Assembly: GCA_050251415.1 (NCBI GenBank)
Contig: JBFWMT010000005.1
Span: 1 to 57,518 of the forward strand
Reading direction: 5' to 3'
Source of the DNA: UBA8514 sp050251415
Lineage (GTDB): Bacteria; Bacillota; Clostridia; Lachnospirales; Anaerotignaceae
DNA: 57,518 nucleotides
The notes below the pieces were generated by a model. The model was not told the DNA's origin and ran no database searches. It saw only the letters and a list, made by a program, of their open reading frames with translations. Of this stretch, positions 49,985 to 57,518 are shown in pieces (the first letter of the stretch is position 1; every line of letters begins with the position of its first letter). Position numbers and translations under genes: made by a program.

Positions 49985-51318
49985 TAGTTCAAATCTCCTG
50001 TATTTTCAAATACAACTCTCATTTGCGTTCCTTTGTCCTTTTGACTGTCTACATATATTTTTCCATTATGCTGTATTGCAATATGCTTAACTATGGCAAG
50101 ACCAAGTCCGGTTCCGCCGGTTTCCTTGCTTCGGCTTCTATCTACACGATAAAAGCGCTCAAATATTCTTTCTTGGTGTTCCTTAGATATACCAATGCCA
50201 TTATCCATTACCGTAAGTATAACCTTTGCGTCACGGGTGTTGACCTCTGCTCTAACTCGGCCACCCTCTCTGTTATACCGAATGGCATTGTCACAAAGAT
50301 TGTATATAAGTTCCTCAAGCATCATTTTGTTCCCCATAATCAAACCACCATTCCCACCAACGGAGATATTAACCTTGCAATTTTCCGCTTTAAGGCGTAG
50401 CATCTCTGCTGTGCTTATGGCTATTTTATAAAGGTCAACCTTTTCGAATGTTTCGCTCACATTCGGCTCGTCCAGTTCACTAAGCTTAAGTATATCACCA
50501 ATTAGACCAATAAGCCTACCTGCTTCGCTGTGAATTTTCCCTGCAAAAACCTTTATGTCCCCATCACGTACCATTCCGCTTTCTATCATTTCCGCATAGC
50601 CTGATATACTTGTAAGTGGTGTTTTAAGTTCGTGAGATACATTTGCAGTAAATTCTTGCCGCATTTTTGCGTTTTCCGCTTTTTTCACCTGGTGCTCTTT
50701 CACCGCCAGCGCAAAAGGCTCAAGTTCCTTATATGGCACATCTTTATCAATGTCTTCAATGTTTTCCGCCATTGCCTCAATGGGACCAACTAAGCTTTTT
50801 GTAAGCACTTGGCTAAGTATAACACTCATTACCATTATCATAAGCCCAATGGCCACCACCGCTGGCATGGCATCATTGTAATCTGAATACATACCTGCAA
50901 CTTCCATGGCAATTCTAAGTACATTGCCGTCTTCCATAAGCGTTGCATAGTAGTATGTATTATATCCAAGGGTGTTGCTTTTTCGCATGGTTTCACCCAC
51001 ACCCGTTGCTCTTGCCTGTACAATTTCCTCTCGGGTACCGTGATTTTCCATTTGGCTCAAATCGGTATCGCTTTCAAAAATCACACTGCCGTCAGGTGCA
51101 ACAAGGGTTATGCGTATACCGTTGCCGCAGTACGCCTGTAAATCACTGTATCCATCCAATTTACTATAGCCTGCCACAAGAGTTTTTGCGGTAAGTCGAA
51201 TATCGTCTTTAATCTGCTTATCAAAGGTTCTGTGAAAAACTGTTAACGTAAGTGCCGCCGTAAGTATCATAGACAGTATGCCTATCATAAACAGCCTTTC
51301 ATTAATTTTTTCCTCCAC
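49984..51318 (-). CDS. PhoR-like sensor histidine kinase
   Basis: The 444-residue kinase has two membrane segments (about 10-28 and 152-174) around an extracellular region of about 125 residues, a short HAMP-like linker, the H-box NVSHELKTPL (His229), and the DNAIRYN, DNGIGI and GTGLGLAI ATP-binding motifs. It lies 14 bases after the PhoB-like gene and downstream of a phosphate transporter, which suggests that it responds to phosphate. Confidence 0.9.
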   Translation of the reverse strand: MEEKINERLFMIGILSMILTAALTLTVFHRTFDKQIKDDIRLTAKTLVAGYSKLDGYSDLQAYCGNGIRITLVAPDGSVIFESDTDLSQMENHGTREEIVQARATGVGETMRKSNTLGYNTYYYATLMEDGNVLRIAMEVAGMYSDYNDAMPAVVAIGLMIMVMSVILSQVLTKSLVGPIEAMAENIEDIDKDVPYKELEPFALAVKEHQVKKAENAKMRQEFTANVSHELKTPLTSISGYAEMIESGMVRDGDIKVFAGKIHSEAGRLIGLIGDILKLSELDEPNVSETFEKVDLYKIAISTAEMLRLKAENCKVNISVGGNGGLIMGNKMMLEELIYNLCDNAIRYNREGGRVRAEVNTRDAKVILTVMDNGIGISKEHQERIFERFYRVDRSRSKETGGTGLGLAIVKHIAIQHNGKIYVDSQKDKGTQMRVVFENTGDLN

Positions 51319-51332
51319 AAAACCGCCTCTTT

Positions 51333-52010
51333 CTATTCGTCCCTTAATCCGTCTATTTTGTAGCCCACGTTTCTAACAGTTTTGATGTAAGCGCCGCATA
51401 ACCCCAGCTTTTGTCTAAGGGTTTTTATATGCATATCCACAGTTCTGCTTTCTCCCTCGTAATCTGTGCCCCATACAGTATCCATAATTTTGTCACGTGA
51501 AAGCACAATTCCCTGGTTGCTTATAAAATACTTCAAAAGCTCATATTCCTTGTAGGTCAGTTCACAAATTCTTCCATCAGCCGTTACCTGCCTTTTTCTG
51601 TCATCCAGAATTATCTCTTCAAATGTAAAAATTTCTTCCCCACCAATGTTATATCGTCTAAGCACTGCTTTAACACGGGATATAAACTCCATTATTCCAA
51701 ATGGCTTAGTAATATAGTCATCAGCTCCTCCGTCAAGACCTTTTACCGCATCTATTTCAGACGTTTTTGCAGTAACCATAACTACTGGAATATTTTTTGT
51801 TTTGTCGCTTTGCCTAAGCCTTTTAAGAATCTCCAGTCCGTCATCGCCAGGCAACATAATATCTAACACAACAAGGCTTGGCAATGCTTTACGGCATTCC
51901 TCAAAAAAGCCTTCACTACCAGAAAAACCAACTACATTAAAACCACTGTTTTTTAAAGCATAGCTTTCCATTTCTCTTATGTTAATATCATCTTCAACAA
52001 TATAAATCAT
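51333..52010 (-). CDS. PhoB/PhoP-like response regulator
   Basis: The 225-residue OmpR-type regulator has the phosphoacceptor Asp50 in VVLDIMLPGDDG, the EDD acidic pair near residue 6-8, the TAK threonine and KPF. The winged helix has ESRTVDMHIKTLRQKL and VGYKID, close to PhoB/PhoP. It follows the Na/Pi cotransporter gene by 10 bases. The 11-base TTTACA repeats before that operon are the expected binding site. Confidence 0.9.
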   Translation of the reverse strand: MIYIVEDDINIREMESYALKNSGFNVVGFSGSEGFFEECRKALPSLVVLDIMLPGDDGLEILKRLRQSDKTKNIPVVMVTAKTSEIDAVKGLDGGADDYITKPFGIMEFISRVKAVLRRYNIGGEEIFTFEEIILDDRKRQVTADGRICELTYKEYELLKYFISNQGIVLSRDKIMDTVWGTDYEGESRTVDMHIKTLRQKLGLCGAYIKTVRNVGYKIDGLRDE

Positions 52011-52020
52011 TTCTGCCCTC

Positions 52021-53769
52021 CTATCTTAGAGCATATTTAGTCTTAAACGCCTCGTACTGTCCCTCGAAATACTTGTTGTGGGATTCTTTAAGCTCGTTAA
52101 TATATTCATGTGTAGATAAGCTGTTCTTTGCAATCTCTATAACGCATACAGCAATATTGGAGCAATGGTCGGCAACTCTTTCATAATTAGTTATAAGGTC
52201 GCTGAACACAAATCCCATTTCAGTAGTACATCCGCCTTTTTGCAGTCTTTCAATATGCTTTGTTTTAAGGCTTGCTTTAAGTAAGTCAATAACCTGCTCC
52301 AATGGCTCAACCTTGGTGGCAAGCTCCACATCGTTGTTTATAAAAACCTCTATTGACATATCCAAAATTTCTCTTAAAGCCGAAGAAATGACCCTAATTT
52401 CTGCCATTGCATCATCGCTGAATACAATATTTTTACTATTTATTTCGTCTGCAGTTTCTTTTATATTAAGGGCATGGTCACCAATACGTTCAAAATCTCC
52501 TATACAGTGCAGAAGCTTTGAGGTCTCATTGCTATCCTCAGCCGATAAATCTTTACTGCTTAACTTAACAAGGTATGTGCCAAGCTTGTCCTCGTAAATA
52601 TCAATTTTGTCCTCGTTTTCAACAATGCTTTCCAAAAGCTGCGGCTTATAGTGGTCCAAACATTCTATAGCATCAAACAACGTGCTTTTTGCTAGTAGTG
52701 CCATTTTGTCCGCAATTGTTTTGCAACGATAAACTGCAACGGATGGTGTTCCCAAAAGCCTATCATCAAGCATTTGAAATTCTTCGTCCTCAACGTCATC
52801 CTTTACTGTAAGGCAGGCAAGCTTTTCCAACAATTTAGTAAATGGAAGCATAATTGCAGTTGCGGTAAGATTAAAAAGTGTATGGATAACTGCAATGTTA
52901 AAGGCATTAAGGGAGTCATTTATAAAACTAAACCCTATTATTGCTTTAAGCCCATAATAAATAGCCATAAATAGAAATGTACCTATTATATTAAAATATA
53001 AATGCACCATAGATGCACGCTTTGCATTTTTGCTAGCACCAACACCAGCTAAAAGTGCTGTAATACATGTACCAATGTTTTGACCCATTATAATAGGTAT
53101 TGCACTTCCAAATGTAATTGCACCTGTTTTTGATAATGCCTGTAAAATACCCACAGACGCTGATGAGCTTTGTATAGCCGCCGTAAGTAATGCCCCTGCC
53201 AAAACACCAAGAATTGGGTTGGAAAACAAAAGTAAGATGTTCGTAAATTCAGGAACTTCTGACAATGGCTTAACTGCCGCACTCATCATATCCATGCCTG
53301 TCATAAGCACGGTAAACCCAAGGAAAATAGTACCCAGGTTTTTCTTTTTATCACTTTTGGAAAACATATAAAAGCCTATACCAATTGCCGCCAAAATTGG
53401 TGCAAATGAGGTTGGCTTCAAAAGCTTAATAAGCAAACTGCTACTTTCCAATGCTGTTAGGCTTAAAATCCATGAGGTAATTGTTGTGCCTATGTTCGCA
53501 CCCATAATAATGCCTATAGCCTGCCTAAGGTTCATCAAGCCTGAATTTACAAAGCCAACAACCATAACTGTTGTGGCTGAAGAACTTTGAATAACAGCTG
53601 TAACCCCTACCCCTAAAATTAACCCTTTAATAGGACTTGATGTAAGCTTTTCTAAAATAATCTTTAGCTTCCCACCAGCCTGTTTCTCCAAAGCGCTACC
53701 CATTACATTCATTCCGAACAAAAATAGTGCAAGCCCTCCAACTAAAGAAAGCACGCTAAATATATCCAT
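52021..53769 (-). CDS. Na+/phosphate cotransporter with C-terminal PhoU-like domain
   Basis: The 582-residue protein has the two inverted SLC34-type Na/Pi repeats, each with a QSSSA motif (QSSSATTVMVVGF and QSSSASVGILQAL), in the first 310 residues. It is followed by a PhoU-like helical domain to the C-terminus. This matches the bacterial NptA/YjbB family. Transcription begins at a Pho-box-like promoter, and the gene leads the operon with the PhoB- and PhoR-like genes. Confidence 0.92.
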   Translation of the reverse strand: MDIFSVLSLVGGLALFLFGMNVMGSALEKQAGGKLKIILEKLTSSPIKGLILGVGVTAVIQSSSATTVMVVGFVNSGLMNLRQAIGIIMGANIGTTITSWILSLTALESSSLLIKLLKPTSFAPILAAIGIGFYMFSKSDKKKNLGTIFLGFTVLMTGMDMMSAAVKPLSEVPEFTNILLLFSNPILGVLAGALLTAAIQSSSASVGILQALSKTGAITFGSAIPIIMGQNIGTCITALLAGVGASKNAKRASMVHLYFNIIGTFLFMAIYYGLKAIIGFSFINDSLNAFNIAVIHTLFNLTATAIMLPFTKLLEKLACLTVKDDVEDEEFQMLDDRLLGTPSVAVYRCKTIADKMALLAKSTLFDAIECLDHYKPQLLESIVENEDKIDIYEDKLGTYLVKLSSKDLSAEDSNETSKLLHCIGDFERIGDHALNIKETADEINSKNIVFSDDAMAEIRVISSALREILDMSIEVFINNDVELATKVEPLEQVIDLLKASLKTKHIERLQKGGCTTEMGFVFSDLITNYERVADHCSNIAVCVIEIAKNSLSTHEYINELKESHNKYFEGQYEAFKTKYALR

Positions 53770-53813
53770 ATTTTCTATTTCCTCCTTGAAAAAGTATTCT
53801 ACACAAATTTTAC

Positions 53814-53886
53814 ATTATAAGTGCCACATGTATAGTATCTGTTGCAAGTAAAATCCATATACACCTAAATGTAAAATTTATGTAAA
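53814..53886 (-). promoter_or_regulatory. Pho-box-like repeats and promoter of the Na/Pi operon
   Basis: On the minus strand TTTACA occurs at 53881-53886 and 53870-53875 (11 bases apart), and TTTACT at 53847-53852, a further 23 (about two turns). TATAAT is at 53814-53819, and its -35 position carries no consensus box (ACAGAT). This is the layout of a PhoB/PhoP-activated promoter. Confidence 0.7.
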
Positions 53887-53905
53887 GCATATGTATAGTA
53901 ATTGC

Positions 53906-55243
53906 TTATTCCACCTTGTTTTTGTTCCATATACCAGATTTATAAAATATAAACGAAAGTAGGGCACCAATTGCCCAACCTATAGGCCATGAATACCAAA
54001 TACCAATCTCGCCAAAGTAACGTACCAGTATAAAAGATAGCCCCACTCTTAAAATAAGGTCTGCAAAGGTTGTAATCATAAACGGTACTGCACAGCTAGT
54101 TGCTCTTAGTACCGCATCACAGCAAATTTTTAAACCTGTCACCACAAAAAATGGTGCAACAACCCTCAAAAATTTTGACCCCACTTCAATTACTGCGTTT
54201 CCTTGGCTTGCGTCTACAAAAAGACCCATAAGCTGACGGGAAAAAATCATTAGTATTGCTGTAGCTATTAACCCAAATACTGCCGCCATTATGTACCCTG
54301 CTTTTACACCATCCTTAACTCTATCTACCTTACATGCCCCATAGTTTTGTGCCACATAACCAGAAAGACCATTACCAAGAGTTATAATATTGGTAACAAC
54401 AAACGTATTAAGCCTCATTCCTGCTGAAAACCCTGCAACAACCTCAGAACCAAAACCGTTTACAAGTGTCTGAATCATTAAATTCCCTACAGAGACAAAG
54501 CTTTTTTGGCAAGCACTAGGCACAGCCATAACACAAATTCTTTTTAGCATTTTGGTTGAGAAAAAACTTACCTTACCTGTTGTTTCAATTTTTTTAAGCC
54601 TGTTTGTAAGTACAAAAAATGCCATTGCCCCAGCAATGCCCTGTGCAATAAAGGTTGCCCAGGCAACCCCTGCAACACCCCACTTAAACTTAATTACAAA
54701 AATCAAATCCAGCACAACATTAAAAGCCGATGACAGAATAAGAAAATACAAAGGTGTTTTAGAGTCTCCTAAAGCAGAAAATATTCCCGTACAGGTGTTA
54801 TACACAAAAAGAAAAACCACTCCAAAAATATAAATCCGTAAATAAAGTGAGCTTTCGGAAAAAATATCTTGGGGAGTATTCAGCAGTTTAATCATCCCAT
54901 TACAAAAAAGCGAACCTACAGCTGTCATAAAAATACTTAATGCAAATGTAGAAACAATGGATGTATATGCGGCAGTTTTCATGTCCTCCATTTTTTTACT
55001 TCCAAAAAGCTGAGAAATAACCACCGAACATCCAATATTTGTGCCTGCCGCAAGGGCTATAAAAATCATTGTTATGGGGTAAGATGCACCAACTGCTGCA
55101 AGGGCATTGGTGCCTGCAAATTTGCCTGCAATCATACTATCGGCCATGGTATATAACTGTTGAAAAATTGTACTTAAAACCAATGGTACTGTGTAAAGCC
55201 ACAATGTTTTAGAGGGTGTGCCCACTGTTAAGTCCTTTACCAT
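53906..55243 (-). CDS. MATE-family efflux transporter
   Basis: The 445-residue protein has twelve membrane segments in two six-helix halves, with the family's QLYTMADSMIAGKFAGTNALAAVG and the second-half VGNLMIQTLVNGFG. MATE pumps export cationic drugs or metabolites using Na+ or H+. AAGGTG precedes the ATG. It is a single gene; the substrate is not predictable. Confidence 0.9.
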   Translation of the reverse strand: MVKDLTVGTPSKTLWLYTVPLVLSTIFQQLYTMADSMIAGKFAGTNALAAVGASYPITMIFIALAAGTNIGCSVVISQLFGSKKMEDMKTAAYTSIVSTFALSIFMTAVGSLFCNGMIKLLNTPQDIFSESSLYLRIYIFGVVFLFVYNTCTGIFSALGDSKTPLYFLILSSAFNVVLDLIFVIKFKWGVAGVAWATFIAQGIAGAMAFFVLTNRLKKIETTGKVSFFSTKMLKRICVMAVPSACQKSFVSVGNLMIQTLVNGFGSEVVAGFSAGMRLNTFVVTNIITLGNGLSGYVAQNYGACKVDRVKDGVKAGYIMAAVFGLIATAILMIFSRQLMGLFVDASQGNAVIEVGSKFLRVVAPFFVVTGLKICCDAVLRATSCAVPFMITTFADLILRVGLSFILVRYFGEIGIWYSWPIGWAIGALLSFIFYKSGIWNKNKVE

Positions 55244-55684
55244 TAAAACACCTTCTGCCTTCTGTCATTTACAGCCCAAAGTGTATTTTTACAAAATTTG
55301 TGCTGTTATTTCATTATAATACTTTAAAATAATAATACAACCATAAAGAATTTTTATAGATGCAAGCTATTTTTATTATTAATCATACATTTTTTGTATA
55401 TATAATAAATATTTTAAAATTTTTTTGTGTAGTTTTTAAATTCCGTAAAGAATTTTAAACAATATTTATATAGCAAAAATAATTGTATATGTAATTTTAT
55501 TCCATAAAATGAATTTTTTTTCATTCCTGCGCCCTAAAAAGTTCTGTTTTTATCATTAGATACATGTTTTCGTAAGTTTGACACAGCAATCTAAACATGT
55601 TACCTTACAGATATACATACAATTGTATAAATTACCCATTTCATTTCATTTTTTAAAGTAACGACATTTTAAGGAGGGATTTAT
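55244..55684. other. AT-rich intergenic region between the MATE and OPT genes
   Basis: About 440 very AT-rich bases between divergent genes. No gene or structured RNA is recognised. A promoter for the OPT gene is at 55578-55606. An ATACAATTGTAT palindrome lies just after it, near 55617-55628, and AACATGTT words lie around it; these may be regulator sites. Confidence 0.55.
55578..55606 (+). promoter_or_regulatory. Promoter of the OPT transporter gene
   Basis: TTGACA (55578-55583), a 17-base spacer, then TACCTT (55601-55606) as a weak -10. The leader is about 70 bases. Confidence 0.5.
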
Positions 55685-57328
55685 ATGTCACAAAGCACAA
55701 ATACCACAAAGTATGCCACAACGTTCAGCCAGCAATTTACTCTTCGAGGCGTAATAATAGGTATCATAGGCGCAATTATTCTTACCATGAGTTCGATGTT
55801 TATTGCACTTAAGCTAAGTTCTTTGCCTTGGCCAATTATGTTTGTTGCCCTGGTTTCAATGTTCTCGCTTAAAGCCTGTGGCAACACAAATTTTAACGAA
55901 ATAAACGTAACCCACACCATAATGAGTGCCGGTTCAATGGTTGCAGGTGGATTGGCATTTACACTGCCTGGCATATGGATGTTAAACCCTAATGCTGAAA
56001 TAAGCGTTGTTAAACTGCTTTTAGTAACCCTTGGCGGTGTAATTTTAGGGCTTATTTTCACCGCACTTATACGCAAATATTTTGTAGAAACTAAGGCACT
56101 GCCCTATCCTATGGGTCAGGCAGCGGCGAAGGAAGTTATTGTTGGTGATGAAGGCGGTAAAAAAGCGGGTGTGCTTTTTGGCGCTATGGGGATTGCCGCA
56201 GTGTTTACAGCACTTAGAGACTGGTTTGCAAAAATACCAGGTGTTATATGGAACCAAAAAATGATGAGCTATGGCTCTTATGGTGGCGTTTGGTTATCGC
56301 CAATGCTTATGGCAGTTGGCTACATCATTGGGCCGTTGTTCATAGGTGTGTGGTTTTTAGGAGCAATTATTGGTGATTTTGGCATATTAATTGGCGGTCA
56401 AAGCTTAGGCCTTTGGGATGCCACAATTGCAGCGGCTATTAAATCCTCCCTTGGTATAGGGCTTATGGTTGGCACAGGAATAGGAATTATTGTAAAAGGC
56501 ATTCTGCCTAAGGCAAAAGAAATTTTTGGGCCTATGTTCTCTAGAGAAAGTTTAGGGGATTCCATCGTATCTCTTCGTTGGGCACCAATTGCTATGGTAG
56601 TGCTTGTTTTCTTATTTACATATGTAACAAAAATGGGCATTGCTGCTTCAATAGTTACCATTTTGGGTGTATGGCTTGCAACCTCCATGAGCGCACAATG
56701 CGTTGGCCAATCTGGCATAAATCCAATGGAAATTTTCGGAATCATAGTTCTTTTAGCAGCTAAGGCTGTTTCGTCTATTGGGCAAGAGGAAGCATTTTTT
56801 GTAGCGGCTATTGTTGCCGTTGCCTGCGGACTTGCAGGAGACGTTATGAACGATTTTAAATCCGGTCATATTTTGAATTCCGACCCTAAGGCACAGTGGT
56901 ACGGCGAGGTTATTGGAGGTATAGTAGGTGCATTTGTTTCCGTGGCAGTGCTAATAATAATACTTAAAGCCTACGGCGCAGACGCCTTTGGTTCTGAAAC
57001 ATTCCCTGCGGCACAAGCAGGTGCTGTAGCGGCAATGGTTGGTGGAATATCCCACATGCCAGCATTTATAATAGGTCTTGTAGTAGCCGTTGTACTTTAC
57101 TGCATAAACTTTCCTGTTATGACCCTTGGCCTTGGCGTGTATCTTCCTTTCTACCTTTCAGCAACAGCATTCCTTGGCGGGCTTATTCGTTTCTTGGTAA
57201 ATAAATTTGCACCTAAGTTTGAAGAAGAAGGTACTGGTTCTATCATTGCCTCAGGATTACTTGGTGGTGAGGCTGTTGTGGGCGTTATAATTGCCCTTGT
57301 TGTTGCTGTACAAATTTTGGGCGCATAA
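55685..57328 (+). CDS. OPT-family oligopeptide transporter
   Basis: The 547-residue protein has around 13-15 membrane segments and the OPT signatures TLRGVIIGIIGAI near the start, PMGQAAAKEVI and the QEEAF region. The family imports small peptides or metal chelates using the proton gradient; it is shorter than fungal members, as is usual in bacteria. AGGAGGGA precedes the ATG. It is full length and stands alone. Confidence 0.9.
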   Translation: MSQSTNTTKYATTFSQQFTLRGVIIGIIGAIILTMSSMFIALKLSSLPWPIMFVALVSMFSLKACGNTNFNEINVTHTIMSAGSMVAGGLAFTLPGIWMLNPNAEISVVKLLLVTLGGVILGLIFTALIRKYFVETKALPYPMGQAAAKEVIVGDEGGKKAGVLFGAMGIAAVFTALRDWFAKIPGVIWNQKMMSYGSYGGVWLSPMLMAVGYIIGPLFIGVWFLGAIIGDFGILIGGQSLGLWDATIAAAIKSSLGIGLMVGTGIGIIVKGILPKAKEIFGPMFSRESLGDSIVSLRWAPIAMVVLVFLFTYVTKMGIAASIVTILGVWLATSMSAQCVGQSGINPMEIFGIIVLLAAKAVSSIGQEEAFFVAAIVAVACGLAGDVMNDFKSGHILNSDPKAQWYGEVIGGIVGAFVSVAVLIIILKAYGADAFGSETFPAAQAGAVAAMVGGISHMPAFIIGLVVAVVLYCINFPVMTLGLGVYLPFYLSATAFLGGLIRFLVNKFAPKFEEEGTGSIIASGLLGGEAVVGVIIALVVAVQILGA

Positions 57329-57471
57329 AAACATGGCTAAATTCAGAGTATAGATAGACTGCCTACGTTTATGGCTAATTTTTTATTACTTTTTAGCCTG
57401 CAAATAAAAAGTCAATAGGTAATTGAAGTTTTTTTTAAATAATTCATATGCAGGATTTTAGGTATTACAAA

Positions 57472-57496
57472 TAGACCACCGCTATACGCTGGTCTA
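57472..57496. other. Hairpin near the window end
   Basis: TAGACCA (57472-57478) pairs with TGGTCTA (57490-57496) around an 11-base loop. There is no T run on the plus strand and a weak TTTG on the minus strand. Between the OPT stop and the window end nothing else is recognised. Confidence 0.45.
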
Positions 57497-57518
57497 AAAA
57501 GAAAAGAGTGTGATGGTT

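Overview
The window is low-GC, gene-dense bacterial chromosome. It looks like an anaerobic, endospore-forming member of the Clostridia, probably Lachnospirales or a relative. The evidence is SpoVT, a CotS-family coat protein, a GerMN-domain protein, an OPT transporter, a class III RNR-like fragment, an ECF-type Co/Ni transporter and a Bacillus-like tmk-darA-holB-ricT-trmN6-rsmI block. The species cannot be fixed from sequence alone. No rRNA, CRISPR array, prophage or complete IS element is visible.

Layout. 1-6.2 kb is a housekeeping operon on the minus strand, from tmk to an ornithine/lysine decarboxylase-like gene. 6.2-15 kb holds lepB, a phosphoglucomutase, a PEGA-domain membrane protein, a CotS-like probable pseudokinase, cca, tRNA-Lys, galE and a 3-hydroxyacyl-CoA dehydrogenase. 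15-16.3 kb is an anion permease. 16.3-17.85 kb is a small accessory island: two similar modules in tandem, each a divergent regulator plus a small coiled-coil protein between the same terminator types. The regulator is a ribbon-helix-helix protein in one module and an XRE protein in the other. 17.85-24.5 kb has guaBA, spoVT and an operon of a small alarmone synthetase with a two-component system. 24.5-33.3 kb has a lipoprotein, a DMT transporter, and a block holding comEA-like, a WalRK-like two-component pair, a GerMN protein, comEC and holA. 33.3-36.3 kb is dacF, trxA and a thioredoxin reductase without the usual NADPH motif. 36.4-39.6 kb has a small membrane protein, a GntR regulator, coaBC and an XRE/membrane-protein pair. 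39.6-42.7 kb is the cbiMQO metal transporter behind a structured leader, next to a Crp/Fnr regulator and an NrdD-like peptide. 43.5-48.2 kb has KtrAB potassium uptake, a LarA-like protein and a YbhN-like membrane protein. 48.4-53.9 kb is a phosphate block (Na/Pi cotransporter, PhoB- and PhoR-like pair, HD protein, pyridoxamine kinase) behind a Pho-box-like promoter. The window ends with a MATE pump and an OPT transporter.

Non-coding features of note: a dispersed intergenic repeat of about 150 bp (four clear copies and one degenerate one), one copy of which carries a 146-bp MITE-like insertion with 9-bp terminal inverted repeats and a 4-bp target duplication; a terminator-type leader before cbiM with two identical CCACGAAGG hairpin elements; a duplicated promoter/operator before coaBC; and several promoter-embedded palindromes next to regulator genes.
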